Shown here one piece after another: positions 40,551 to 51,884 of a stretch of 64,000 nucleotides of DNA. Source of the DNA: Trema orientale (Eukaryota > Streptophyta > Magnoliopsida > Rosales > Cannabaceae). The position numbers and the translations under genes are program-made. The stretch spans positions 297,212-361,211 of the forward strand of contig JXTC01000050.1 of the NCBI GenBank assembly GCA_002914845.1. The letters are read 5' to 3'. The notes beneath the pieces were generated by a model. It had not been told where the DNA came from. It did no database searches and was given only the letters and a program-made list of their open reading frames with translations. Within the stretch, counting starts at the first letter, position 1. Each line of letters starts with the position of its first letter.

Positions 40551-41740
40551 GGCTTATTGGCATCATTGGTCCCCGATCTTGTGGTATTTTGGCATATTGG
40601 TCTCCAAATTTTATCTTTTAGTGCATAAATCCTCAAACTCACAAAACTGTAGCAAACAAGTCCTTTCCACTGTTAATGTTTAAGTCTGTCATTAAAAATT
40701 CTTGTAGCACATCAAGTACGTCTAATTTTGAGGGCATTTTGGTCAAATAATTGCATCCTTTTCTTCTCCTCTATTTACCTATCCGACTGTTTTATCTTCA
40801 ATACCCAAGTTCATATATATAGCTTAAGAAAATGCAATCCCATGATCAAAATACGAGTCCATGAACCGAGTCTGTCAACTTGTCTTATAATAAAAGGAGA
40901 AATGAATATAAGAGAAACCAATCCATGAGAGTTTCATTTATCTTCCATCTATTGAAGACTAATAATTTTTTTTTTAATAGTTGATTCTTTCGGTCTAAAA
41001 TTTAACTACTTTAACAAACTTACATTGTAAATTATTTTGAAAATATTAAAGTTGCAAAATAAGATATTAGATAAATATATATATATATATCTTTAGTTTG
41101 TGCAATTTAAATAGTGAGAATAAATTAAGATTAATATTCATGATAGAAGAAACTAACCTCGAAATTTTGAGTCATCTCACCACTATAGGTCTCGGGTTTG
41201 CCTATTTTTTTTTTTTCAAAAATAAAAAATTATTAGATGATGTTAAAAGACCTAATTATAGACAATCTTCTTTGATATACTAATTCGAATCTCGTCCTTT
41301 TATTTTTCGTTTGTAATGCATCATCTTAAACAACAAATAAATAAATACGGTAGGGAAGAAATTGTATGAAACTGGATATTTGAGAGTTAAAAAAATTGTA
41401 CGAAATTGGAGATTTGAGAGTTCTGAAGTGAAATAGAAATAGCGTTGATTATTTTCTTAGGTCCTGGTTTGCATGTTTCCTTTTCGAGTATTTGGGTTTA
41501 GATATTGAGGAGGGAAGAAAATGGGCTGATAGAGTGATGATGAATGATTTGACCAAAATGCGTTCAAAATTAGTCATACGTTCTAGGCGCGTCTCTTTTT
41601 AATGGTAGACTTGAACAGTTTCGATGAAAAGAATTTGTTTGCTATAGTTTTGCAAGTTTAGGGATTTATATGCTAAAAAATAAAGTTTGGGGACCAATAT
41701 GCTAAAACACCTAAAGATAGGGGACTAATGGTAATAAGCC
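40551..41740 (+). mobile_element. MULE-like non-autonomous element with long terminal inverted repeats, 1190 bp
   Basis: The ends are GGCTTATTGGCATCATTGGT and, inverted, GGCTTATTACCATTAGTCCC, with arms of about 150 bp. Flanks TATTTTTTT and TTTTTTTTC are compatible with a decayed 9-bp duplication. No transposase is seen. Confidence 0.8.
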
Positions 41741-41884
41741 TTTTTTTTCCGAGTACTATAGCTTTTCTGTAGCTTTTTTTTGGAATGAAAATAACAAAAA
41801 ATACAAAACTAGAACAAGAAAAAGATTTTAGCAAAAAAAACGAATCAAGTAAAGGAAATTGAACGAGGTTCTGATACCAAATGA

Positions 41885-42230
41885 TGTTAGACCAAGAGTA
41901 CAAAAATTTTAGAAGAGATGAGAGAAAGAAGAGAAAGAGAAAGATTTATGAAGAAGAAAGAAGAATTTTAGAGAAGAAAATGAACAATTTAAGTGAAGGA
42001 ACATAAATATTAGAGAGCAAATTTCTGAATGGTTTGTGATCTTCATAAAGAGCTTATTTATATATTAGCTCTTAGATAAAACTAAGAAACTAATATATTC
42101 TAAAAATATAAAAAAAATAGAAATATCAAACTAGTTACTCAAAATTTAAATAGCACATAATAAAATAATTTAATAACTAAATATCTATTCTCTATATTTA
42201 TGCTTAACATAAATATGAAAAGTAGACACA
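41885..42230 (-). repeat. 5' LTR of the gypsy element
   Basis: On the - strand it runs TGTGTCTACTTT to GGTCTAACA, five bases from the TGGTATCAGAACC primer-binding site. Confidence 0.82.
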
Positions 42231-42359
42231 TGATCTATATCATTAATATTATTTGAGTTTTTCAAATTTTCCATATTTCCTCTAATTAATTTCCCCTACT
42301 TTATATATATAGTTTATGGCTTATTGATCTCTATGCCATATACATATATGTATATATGC

Positions 42360-42582
42360 GGGAACTAGTACAACAAGAATTTTCTTTGTTATCCATCAAT
42401 AGGGAAATCAATTTTGACTTTTAGATATCAATCTAATGGTTACAATTAGATGCACTGAAACAATAACTAATGTTAATTAAATGATAGTATTTATTCTTGT
42501 AACTGTCGGATTGTAATCTAATGATCAAAATTAAATTTTCTATCGATAAGGAATAAAAAAAATTCTTATTGTATAAGCTCCC
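42360..42582 (+). mobile_element. Mutator-like MITE, 223 bp
   Basis: The ends are GGGAACTAGTACAACAAGAA and, inverted, GGGAGCTTATACAATAAGAA. Flanks TATATATGC (42351-42359) and TATATATAT (42583-42591) differ at two positions. Confidence 0.8.
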
Positions 42583-42612
42583 TATATATATATGTGTGTG
42601 TGTATATATATA

Positions 42613-42854
42613 TGTCATAATCTAGTAGGTATTTTTTTTTACCTATTTATAGGTATGTTTTTAGTCGTTGAATCATTATCTAACGGCTATTATAATTTAA
42701 GTAGTTGAAAAAAATAATAATAAAAATAAATACACATTATTTAATACTTTTCTCTCTCTACCTTTTATCATGAAAAGATATGCGTGACAAATTTTAATTG
42801 GGTAAAACAATACCTATAGATATGTTAAAAAAAAATACCTACTGAATTGGTGCC
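42613..42854 (+). mobile_element. MITE of the AGTAGGTA family, about 242 bp
   Basis: The left end reads TCATAATCTAGTAGGTA and the inverted right end GGCACCAATTCAGTAGGTA, with the family interior (CGTTGAATCATTATCTAACG, CTCTCTACCTTTTATC). It sits in TA repeats that hide the duplication. Confidence 0.8.
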
Positions 42855-43024
42855 ATATATATATATATATATTGAAGGAAGCTCTCTCACAATAATACTG
42901 ATGTCGACTCAAATGTATGTTTTTAGAAAAACTTTACGGGCCAGCAAAAACAAAGCAAACTTCAAATATATCAATATATCCTCACATTTCTTTAATGAGG
43001 AAATTAATCCATCTACAACCATTT

Positions 43025-43790
43025 TAGAAAAGAATTATAAATATATAGTGAGCTCAATTTTTTCTAGATTTAGAATCACATTTTTTTTGGAATAAAATGC
43101 TACTTTTTAAAATTTTTTTAGAAAAGTGCCATTTTTTTAAATGGTAAATAGTAACTAGTAACCAATTACAATTTTCAAGCACTGGTAATTAGTAACTAAA
43201 GGTATTTTTAACTAGTATATAATTAAAAACTGATAATTGATAACTAGTAACTATTTTTAAAAATAGTATTTTTCTAAATTCTTTTTACAAGTGGTATTTT
43301 TCTAAAGCATGTGGTATGGGAATTGGAAAAAAAAGTTGATCAAGTGTATTTTTGTAATTTTTTTTTGGCTTTTTTGTAGGGTTTCTAATATTAACATCTA
43401 TAAAAACTAAAAAGAAATACAAAAATACGAAGGTCAAATTTTTTTTTCTAATTCTTGTATAATTTTTATTATAAAAATATTACTTTTAAAAGGTTCTTAG
43501 AAAAATACTAGTTTTAAAATAGTTTTTTAATTTCTGAAAACTGGTTACTGATTACCAATTACCAGTTATATACCAGTTTTAAATACTTTGGGTTACTAAT
43601 TACTAGTACTCGAAACCTGGTTATCGGTAACAGTTACTATTTTAAAAATTAGAATTTTTCTAAATATTTTTTTAAAATGATATTTTTCTAATAAAAATCG
43701 TACCAGATCTAGAAAAAACAGAGCCCACTGTATTTTTCTATTTTTTTTATATAAAATTGTCGTATAAGGTCTAATTTTCACTTTTTTTTA
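43025..43790 (+). mobile_element. Foldback element, about 0.77 kb
   Basis: The left arm (GTGAGCTCAATTTTTTCTAG, TAACTAGTAACCAATTAC, GGTAATTAGTAACTAAAGG) returns as its reverse complement on the right (GTGGGCTCTGTTTTTTCTAG when read inverted). Arms are roughly 300 bp. Exact ends and duplication are not resolved. Confidence 0.65.
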
Positions 43791-44029
43791 AAAGTAAAAG
43801 TGTTAGAAATCCTTCCTAATTTCTTTTGGGCCAACCCAAAAACTATTACAAAGCATAGCAAAATGGTGAATCATGCTGATGAGTATAAAAGAGTGTAATA
43901 CTATTATATGTGATGATATGCGAGGACCAATACAGACTCATAATAATGGGTTAAGTAGGTAATTACTACTTTTTTCAAATATTTAACTAAATTTACTACC
44001 ATCATTAGATTGTACCTCTTTTGGGAAGG

Positions 44030-44272
44030 AAAGAATCTGTCAATTATTCATCAAGAATGCGTCAAGAATCCATCAAAAATTCGTCAAGATCACCACCGAC
44101 GTCAAGAATCTGTCAAGAATCCGTCAAGATCGTCGCCGATGTCAAGAGTCCATCAAGAATCCGTCAAGATCATCAAGAATCCATCAAAAATTCGTTAAGA
44201 ATCTATCAAAATCACCGCCAACATTAAGAATCGTTAAAGAATCCATCAAAATCATCAAGAATTCATTCTAAA
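44030..44272. repeat. Minisatellite of TCAAGAATCC(A/G)TCAAGATC units
   Basis: Short units GTCAAGAATCCATCAAAA/GATC repeat irregularly, with GTCGCCGA-type spacers. The array keeps two frames open by chance. Confidence 0.8.
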
Positions 44273-44523
44273 AAAGTGGTATATTTAATTAATGAGAAAA
44301 AAAAATGGCGTACAGATAATTTGTGAAGGCCTCGCACAATTAGCTAGGTGTTGGTATTGAAAATTTGATGTCATAGCACACATAGGTTGCTTTTCTGAAA
44401 AGGCTTCTTATAGAAATCCAAGTCCACAGGGTTAAAAATTGAAAAATCTCGGATGTGCTGACTTTTTTGGAAAAATCCTAGATTGATTTAGAAAAATATC
44501 AGTTTTAATAAATATTTAGAAAA

Positions 44524-44766
44524 GGTTGCCAATCCAATAGGTATTTTTTTATACCTATGTGTAAGTATTTTTTTTTTAGCTGTTAAATCCTTATCTAATG
44601 GCAATCCAATGGCTATAATGAGGTGTATGAAAAGACGTGCATCATTAATTCTATTTCTCTCTCTTACTTTTTATTATAAAAAAATGTGCATGATAAATTT
44701 CTATTTGCCAAAATGATATCTATGCATAGGTTTTAAAAAAAAAAAATACCTACTGGATTGGTGCCT
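44524..44766 (+). mobile_element. MITE of the AGTAGGTA family, 243 bp
   Basis: The ends are GGTTGCCAATCCAATAGGTA and, inverted, AGGCACCAATCCAGTAGGTA. The perfect 9-bp duplication TTTAGAAAA lies at 44515-44523 and 44767-44775. Confidence 0.9.
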
Positions 44767-45076
44767 TTTAGAAAATAACATTTTTTCTTCAAAATTAGTA
44801 TTTTTTTAGTAATATTCGAGATACACGTTGGGTTAATTTGGGTAACCAATCTAGTTACTTGAAGTAACTAATCAAGTTTCTTCAAGTATCTCATCAATTA
44901 ATAAAAAGTGATATTTTTATAAATAATTTTAAAAGCGGTATTTTTCTAATTGAATTCGGAATTTTTCAAACAATTTCAAAATTCAGAATTTTTCAATTCT
45001 TTTTAAACTTTTACCATAAAAAATCTAATTTTCTCTTTCTGAAATGGTTAAATGAGTTTCTTGGTTTTGAGGTTTT

Positions 45077-45110
45077 ATCATCATCATCATCGTCGTCATC
45101 ATCATCATCA

Positions 45111-45148
<38 letters not shown>

Positions 45149-45149
45149 T
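45077..45149. repeat. (ATC)n/(ATT)n microsatellite
   Basis: A run of ATC with two GTC changes, followed by an ATT run. Confidence 0.9.
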
Positions 45150-45214
45150 AAGGGGGAATAAAATTACATATGAAGTGGAGGTTGTAATTTTTGTCCATAA
45201 ATTAATAGTTAAAC

Positions 45215-45500
45215 CAATGGGACTTATAGAAATATGACTAAATTTTGGGCCCAATTCAAGTAAAATCCATTTATCAAATGTTATAACAAAATATCCGGTA
45301 TATATATTTATATATATCAAGTGTAAAATTTTATGTACCAAGTATAAAAAATTATATACCCAGTACATTTCAGTACAATAACTAAAATTGGTAGATAAAC
45401 ATATCTACCAAGTGTAAAAATATATATACCTAAACATTTAGCTATAAAATTTAAAAAATAGACATATCGGCAATCCACCTAAATTTTTCTAAACCAATTC
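45215..45500 (-). repeat. Dispersed AT-rich repeat, copy 2 (inverted relative to 12040-12365)
   Basis: Reverse complement of the 12040 repeat, including GGTAGATAAACATATCTACC and TATACTTGGTACATAAAATT read on the - strand. Confidence 0.6.
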
Positions 45501-46102
45501 AAGTCGAATAGGTTAGTTTAGTGGGACTTTGGTACCTGGAGTGCTGCAAGACTCTTACCCCAAATGTCCTATATGTAGCACCTTTGTTGGATCAAATTCT
45601 CAGTCCATAAATATGGCTAGGCTTTGATTTGGACATTGTCCAATCCATCATTTATCGGATCAAATTTCTCAGCCCATATTCATTTCATAAAATTGGATTC
45701 AACATATTAACTAACTTACGAGAAAAGGAAACGGATAGGATTAACTTGGGTCAAAATAACCTTTTTTGTGAACTTGTTTCAAAGTTGATAATTTTTAGAG
45801 TGTCAAAAATTTTTTGACCTATGATTAAGAGCTTTTTAATCATGAAAATATTCATTTTGACGCTCTTAAAAATATCATTTTAAAAAAATTTCAAAAAAAA
45901 TTATTTTGGCCCAAGTTAGTCCTACCCATGTCCTTTTCCCTAACTTATAGGTTATAGCGCACGTTTTTATTTGTGTGTGTTGAATACCTTTTAACACACG
46001 TTGGATGCAATACTAGTCTAACTTAAAAATCCACATAAGCTATACGTCCACTTTGCACGCCTCAAATATTTACCAGTCAAACATGGCATAATTATGTGTC
46101 TA
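45501..46102. other. Intergenic sequence
   Basis: No gene or defined repeat seen. Confidence 0.5.
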
Positions 46103-46350
46103 TATATGTATATTCCCAATTCAATATATATATTTTTTATTCTATTTATAGTTATTTTTTTTAGTTATTGGATCATACTATCTAACGGCTAACATAATTT
46201 GAGTAGTTAGAACAAAATTATAAAAATAAATACTCATTATTTAATACTTTTCTCTCTTACCATTTTACCATAAAAAGATATGTGTGATAAATTTTATTAA
46301 GTAAAACAATACCTATGGATAAGTAAAAAAAAAAAAAAACCTACTAGATT

Positions 46351-47310
46351 CAGTGACAGAGTCAAATTTTTTTTTTTAAGGGGGGCATACACTAAAATTT
46401 TTTTTAGCTAATTTTGAAACACATTAGTCAACATAAACCACTATAAAATTAAAAAAGGAGATTTATAGTGAGTCTAGAGAAAAATTTCAAAAGTGTGAGT
46501 AAAATTTAGTACCTCAAAATAATATAAGGAAAGTTCAGAAATTTAAAAAGAATTATAGGTCATATTAGGGACATTATTGAATTTTTTTTATATAAAGAGG
46601 GCAAAAATCATAATTATAAAAAGAATTTTTGGCATGATTAGTCCCTGAATTTTTCGATGATTTGTAATATATCCTCTGAATGTTTTTTTTGGCACTTACG
46701 ACCCTAAATTTAGGACTTTTGGCATGATTAGCCCCTAAATTTTTCGTTGATTTATAATGTATCCCCTGAACTTTTTTTTTTGGGCAATTAAGACCCTGAA
46801 TTTAGGGTTTTTAGCATGATTAGCCCCTGAATTTTTTGCTGACTTGCAATATATCCCCTGAGTTATGTACAAATTTTTTAAGGGCATATAATGGTTATCT
46901 CACTTGGTTTAGAGACAAAAATAATAAATGGGAGTTTGGAGGGGAAAAAATAGTTTTGAAATTCAAATTTTTAAACAATTAAAGAATAAATTGTAAATCA
47001 ACGAAAAATTCAGGGACTAATCATGCCAAAAACCCTAAATTCATAGTCCTAATTGCCAAAAAAAAAGTTCAGGAGATAAATTGCAAAAAATTCTAAATTC
47101 AGGATTCTAATTGCCAAAAAAAAAGTTCAGGGGATACATTGCAAATCATCGGAAAATTCAAAGACTAATCATGCCAAAAACTCTTATAAAAATTCAGATG
47201 ATAAATTAAGGATAAAACTGAAATTTTAAAATAAAATAAAGCTAAAAATATAATTTTTTAAAAAATGAGAGGGGCCACCACTCCCTGGGCCTGAAGTAGT
47301 TCCGTAGTTG
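46351..47310 (+). mobile_element. hAT-like non-autonomous element inside the MITE, 960 bp with its own insertion
   Basis: The ends are CAGTGACAGAGTCAAATT and, inverted, CAACTACGGAACTACTTC, a decayed form of the widespread plant CAGTGGCGGAGCCA terminus. The flanking 8 bp are ACTAGATT (46343-46350) and ACTGGATT (47311-47318), one change. Confidence 0.8.
46623..47183 (+). mobile_element. Mutator-like foldback element inside the hAT-like element, 561 bp
   Basis: The ends are GAATTTTTGGCATGATTAG and, inverted, GAGTTTTTGGCATGATTAG. The perfect 9-bp duplication TTATAAAAA lies at 46614-46622 and 47184-47192. Both arms are built of tandem units (GGCATGATTAGTCCCTGAAT, TTGGCAATTAAGACCCTGAA), about three on the left and two on the right. 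Confidence 0.9.
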
Positions 47311-47335
47311 ACTGGATTGGTGCCCGTATATGTAT

Positions 47336-49620
47336 ATATATATATATGTAAGGAAAACTTTTACTTGTAGTTACTTGGAGACCAGCCTTGGTAAAATTCT
47401 AATCGTCTGAAAACGTGATCAACTTCCTTTTGGGCAGGTTACTGTCTCATTAGTTGGAGATTAATTAGAAACTAATGAGAAATGTGGAGACGAAACCTGG
47501 AAACTTATGCAATTGGGGTAACAATAAAGTACTTTTTTTTTTAAATAATAATAATTTAGAAAGGAAAATGATGAAAATCCCGCTTCCATTATCTTGTCAA
47601 TGATCATGAGATATTCTTCTTTTCTTTTCCTTGTTGGCTTTTTAAGATCACCCTTTCAATTTCATCATTTTGTGAGAATCTCCACTAACATTCTTCTTTC
47701 GAAAAATTTATGCCCATAAGTTGGCTTGAAATATTTCCTTTTTGTAATCTGTTTTAAATAATGCATAATCTTCTTTAAATTAACCCTTTATTTTAAGGAT
47801 ACCCAATCGCTATCTTCCTATCCTTTTTGTGGGTACCATTTTGTCTCCCACCAGATAATAAAGATTAATTTTGTTCTCATCGATTTTGTGATTGCTTAAT
47901 TAATTTCTTCTGCACACACATATATAATAACACACTTTTACACTATATATATACACCTAAAATACAATGAATGTATACACATGTATACAAATTTCATTTC
48001 TTGGTTAGGTAAAGATGATGTTAAGCTTATGATTTGATGTTTGCGTGCAGCAAGTTAGCCAATAGAATGCTATGATATTAATCCATGATAATCTTGTGGC
48101 TTTTTACACATATTAATTTTGATCAATATACTTTCTAGTACATAACATAATTTTAATATTTATTATTTTGTTTCGATACAGTTGTTAGGTTAATATGGGA
48201 AAGGAGGGAGAATGGTAGAATTTGATTGCTACACCTCATATTCCTCAAAGAGAAGGTTTTTCCACACGAGCTACTTACTCGTGTAATATTTATTATTTGT
48301 TTGAATCAATTGTTTAAATATTTATTGCATTAACACATGTATTATGTTTAATCTATTCACATCTTATCAATATTAACTAATTAAGATTATAGTTTTGTTC
48401 CTTATTAGGAGAAAAGAAAAGGGGGACAAAACCAATTGTGTTGTAAATAACTAGCTAGGTTGATCTTTTTTTTTTTTTTTTTTTTTTTTTTTGTCTAAAA
48501 TATATATTTGTCATTACGTCATCCTTGACGTTACTGAAGTCTTTATCATTTTACATTTAAGTTAACTAGTAGCGTCTTAGAGAAATCTAAAACTCCATGA
48601 ACGTTAATGATATTGACTAATTAACGACACTTTGGATCACAAAAAGAAAAGTTATATTCCTCTGCCTAATCAGGCCATGATTTAGCAACTGATTACGAAG
48701 TAGAATAATTTTCTTTAGTGCCCACGAAGCTTCTTTCTGATGTCTGATTAATTCGTTTCTTTTAAATAAACACTAAAGTGGGGAAAAATCATTTCACAGA
48801 AAAAAGAAAAAAAATTAAAGAGGGGGAGATAAAAGTATTCCTATTGAATGAAACCTCTGTTAATATTGTTATATGGCATAACTTATCCGAATAACCCGGT
48901 TGTCTAGTCGGATTTTCTTTTTTTGACAGGGTATAAAATCCAGTTCTAACTTTATTGAATACAATTACAAAAGTATTATAAAAGGAGGATTACCAGTAGT
49001 TCATGACATCATCTTTAATTCGAAAAAAAATATATGCTAGAAAGTAGGCCACTTTGTTGCCATAAAATGTGCCACAAATGAAATGGCAATACATAAAAGA
49101 GAAATAACATTGGCAATCAAATCCTCTTTAGGTAACAAAATTAGTTCATCACAGAACAGGAAGAGATTGCTAGCAATTAATCATCTTCAGTCGTCTCTTC
49201 TTAAAAAAAAATTGAAAAGGTGAATCTGTGAATCAGTCAAAAAGACATGTTTCAAGTCACCCTTTAGTTCCCTCCAAATTTTATCTTTTTTTTTTTCAAT
49301 AAACCAAATTTTATCTTTTTGTTTTATTATTAAAGAAAATTAATGTTTAAATCGACACAACTTTTTTTCTTTTTGATTTCTTCAAGGGGATCGAAGGGTT
49401 TCACTTGACTTGAACCCAGGATTATGATCTCAAGTAATGGGTGTTCTTACCATTGAGTCAATTTACTTCGTCTTATATCAATATAACATACACATCATCA
49501 TTCATAGCCCTTTTTCTTTTAGCTTTTTAAAAACAAAACTTTGTTTTGTAATTAATTTTTGGGAGTTCAGAATAATTTGAATTAATTTAAGTAAATATTT
49601 GCATTTATTCAACTTTAATT
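47336..49620. other. Intergenic sequence
   Basis: No gene supported; poly-T tract at about 48469-48493. The part at 48930-49170 resembles a retroelement end in wording but carries no diagnostic feature. Confidence 0.45.
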
Positions 49621-49622
49621 AA

Positions 49623-49981
49623 TGGGTGAACTGGAAAAAAATACCTTGAAGCTTTAGTGTTTTGCAATTTAAATCCTGAAATTTAAACTCTGCAAAATAA
49701 TATCCTGAAATTAAAAAATTCTGAAAGTAATACTAAAACTTACTTTTTGATCAATTTTAATAACAAAAAAATAATAATATCCTAAATTAAAACTATATTA
49801 GTCCTTATTATTCTTCTTAATTTTGAGGATATTACTAATTAAAGTTATTCAAAAGGTCAACTTAGTTTATTAATTTAGAAATTCTTAATCTCAGAGTATT
49901 ATTTTGTAGAGTCCAAACTTCAGGATTTAAATTACAAAACACTCAAATCTCAGGGTATTTTTTTTTATAGTTTATTCTTAC
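49623..49981 (+). mobile_element. Foldback MITE, about 360 bp
   Basis: The left arm (AAAAAAATACCTTGAAGC, GTGTTTTGCAATTTAAATCC, GCAAAATAATATCCTGA) returns inverted on the right (AATACCCTGAGATTTGAGTG, TACAAAATAATACTCTGAG). Flanks resemble TTTAATTAA/CTTAATTAT, suggesting a decayed 9-bp duplication. Confidence 0.75.
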
Positions 49982-51400
49982 TTAATTATTAACAATCATT
50001 AATTTTTTATGCAACCATTTTAGGCTTTTCAAAATTCTAATTTTACCCCGTCATAAACGGAGAACATGCTCAACTCCATCCACGGGTGGGAAATCCCCAT
50101 CTTGTCGTAGCTATTTAATTAATCATTTTAGTTTCGAGTTGACCCATGTGTTACTTGTTTGTTGAAAATATTATTCAGATTGACACGCCAAAATACATGT
50201 AACAACATAATTAATAGTTTACTTTATTTTTTTCAAATTAAGTTCTATTGTAGTAAGACAATTTAGCTAATTAGTTTTATGTTTTTTATTTTATATACAA
50301 GAAATTCATTTAAAAAATTAATATTTCATGATATGTTTTAATAATAATTAATTAATCGAGTCAATTTGAGTCAATTTTATGACAAACATATTCAATTAAA
50401 CGTATGAGTTTCGAGTCATCTCTATCCAAAATTAAATCGTGGTTAATCCTTAATAATTATAGAGAAACTGCATTTATTTTGTAAATTCAAGAACTTAATC
50501 TTCACAATTATTTATTATCTTTTATTGAGAGACTAACTTCCCAAATCACGATAAATTCAGAAGACAATTGTGCCAGTCATTGATCTTATGTTATGTAGAT
50601 ATGCGACATTAGAAAATTGCTAAAGAAACCGTCCTTTCTTGTTTCATCATATGCAGCACAAGAAATAGATAAATCATGGCCTGTGGAGATTGCAAAACAT
50701 AAATTATATATTGACCCACAATTAATGGCCCTGTTAATTTAAGAACACCGGACCTATTACCGACATATATGAGTGTGTCTTCAATCTTCATTCTGTTGAT
50801 AACTTTGTCGAACAATGTTAACTAAATATCCTAAAAGAAACAATTTGAATTTTCGCCTTAATTATTGACTTGTAATAGTAATTTCTTTATTTCTAATCCT
50901 CTATGGATCATACATAATAAGAAGTATATTTATATTAAGAAAACTACTATGAAATATCAAATAAATGTTAACTAACATAAGTAGGTAAAACCTCTATAAG
51001 TAAACAATCTTAAAACCAAAGAAAATAATTAATTTAGCGAATTGTTAATTTATTAATAAATTATTCATTTATCAAATGATTCTTTAACTAATTTTTTTTT
51101 TAATTTTCTAACTTTTATGTATTTTGTTTCACCAAACAAAATTCATGACGGGTTAACTATAAAAGCCTTCACATTTTGAAATTAAAAAAAATTGTTTGGT
51201 GTAATTCGTTAAAAAAAATCATAGGCTTACATAGGAATTTCTTTTATTTCTTTTGTGTAATGTTCTTTCTAAAAATTATAATGAAAAGCATGAGGGCAAA
51301 ATCGTTAAACAAAATAGTAGGTGCTCCTCCTATTAGGGAGGGGATTCTTTCCTCCAAACGAGTTTTTTTTTTTTTTTTTTTTTCCTAAATAATCATTCCT
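49982..51400. other. AT-rich intergenic sequence
   Basis: No gene supported. A long poly-T tract lies at 51363-51383. Confidence 0.5.
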
Positions 51401-51404
51401 TTGT

Positions 51405-51860
51405 GAGGTAGTTGTCCACCTAGATCTAGATCTATGATAGTTTTTGTACACCTAGATCTAGATCTATCGTGTTTTAGGTTCTTTTTTTTAGTATTTTTTT
51501 CTTTTATAGTATGGTTGTCACTTAGATCTGTATCATTTTGATCCAGATCTAGAGAAATTTTTTTTGTTATTTGTTTTGTGGGTGTGTTGCTGATATTTTT
51601 CTAGATCTGAAGACCTCGCGAGATAGAGTTAGAAGATATTACTATATCAAGATCTTCTCTTAAAGTTGCGGAGTCTGGCAGTTTATGAGCTTGTAACTCA
51701 TGCCTGACGCGACTGTTATGCAATTTGCTAATGGATATCGTCAAGGGAGGTCTGTTGTGGTGTCTATAGCGTTTATTGATGGACGCATTGAAGGTTTTTA
51801 TTTTTTTCCTCTATTGGTGGGAGGTTACATGTACAATTATGTTTCTTATAATAAGAATAT
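51405..51860. other. Unclassified repeat-derived block with AGATCTAGATCT words
   Basis: CACCTAGATCTAGATCTAT occurs twice (about 51418 and 51458), similar in wording to the array at 11095-11800. A 91-codon open frame (51700-51975) follows but has no recognisable motif. It may be a retroelement fragment. Confidence 0.35.
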
Positions 51861-51884
51861 GATAGCCCCATACTTAGAGATATT

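Larger units (their letters stand above)
37746..42230 (-). mobile_element. Ty3/gypsy element lacking pol, with gag and protease only
   Basis: On the - strand the order is 5' LTR (41885-42230), primer-binding site TGGTATCAGAACC (about 41867-41879), a leader, gag with zinc knuckle, a protease remnant, and 3' LTR (about 37746-38092). Reverse transcriptase, RNase H and integrase are absent: the protease remnant runs almost straight into the 3' LTR. A 1.19-kb MULE-like element (40551-41740) lies in the leader. LTRs have diverged and no target duplication is visible, so the copy is old. Confidence 0.85.
46112..47326 (+). mobile_element. MITE of the AGTAGGTA family, carrying two nested insertions
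   Basis: The family interior (GGATCATACTATCTAACGGC, TTTAATACTTTTCTCTC) is followed by the right end GGATTGGTGCCCG, displaced to 47313-47326 by an insertion. The perfect 9-bp duplication TATATGTAT lies at 46103-46111 and 47327-47335. Confidence 0.85.

Noticed and set aside
44010..44227. Two overlapping 62-68 codon frames
   Set aside because: Both are translations of a minisatellite.
45052..45237. His/Tyr-rich open frame
   Set aside because: It is a translated ATC/ATT microsatellite.
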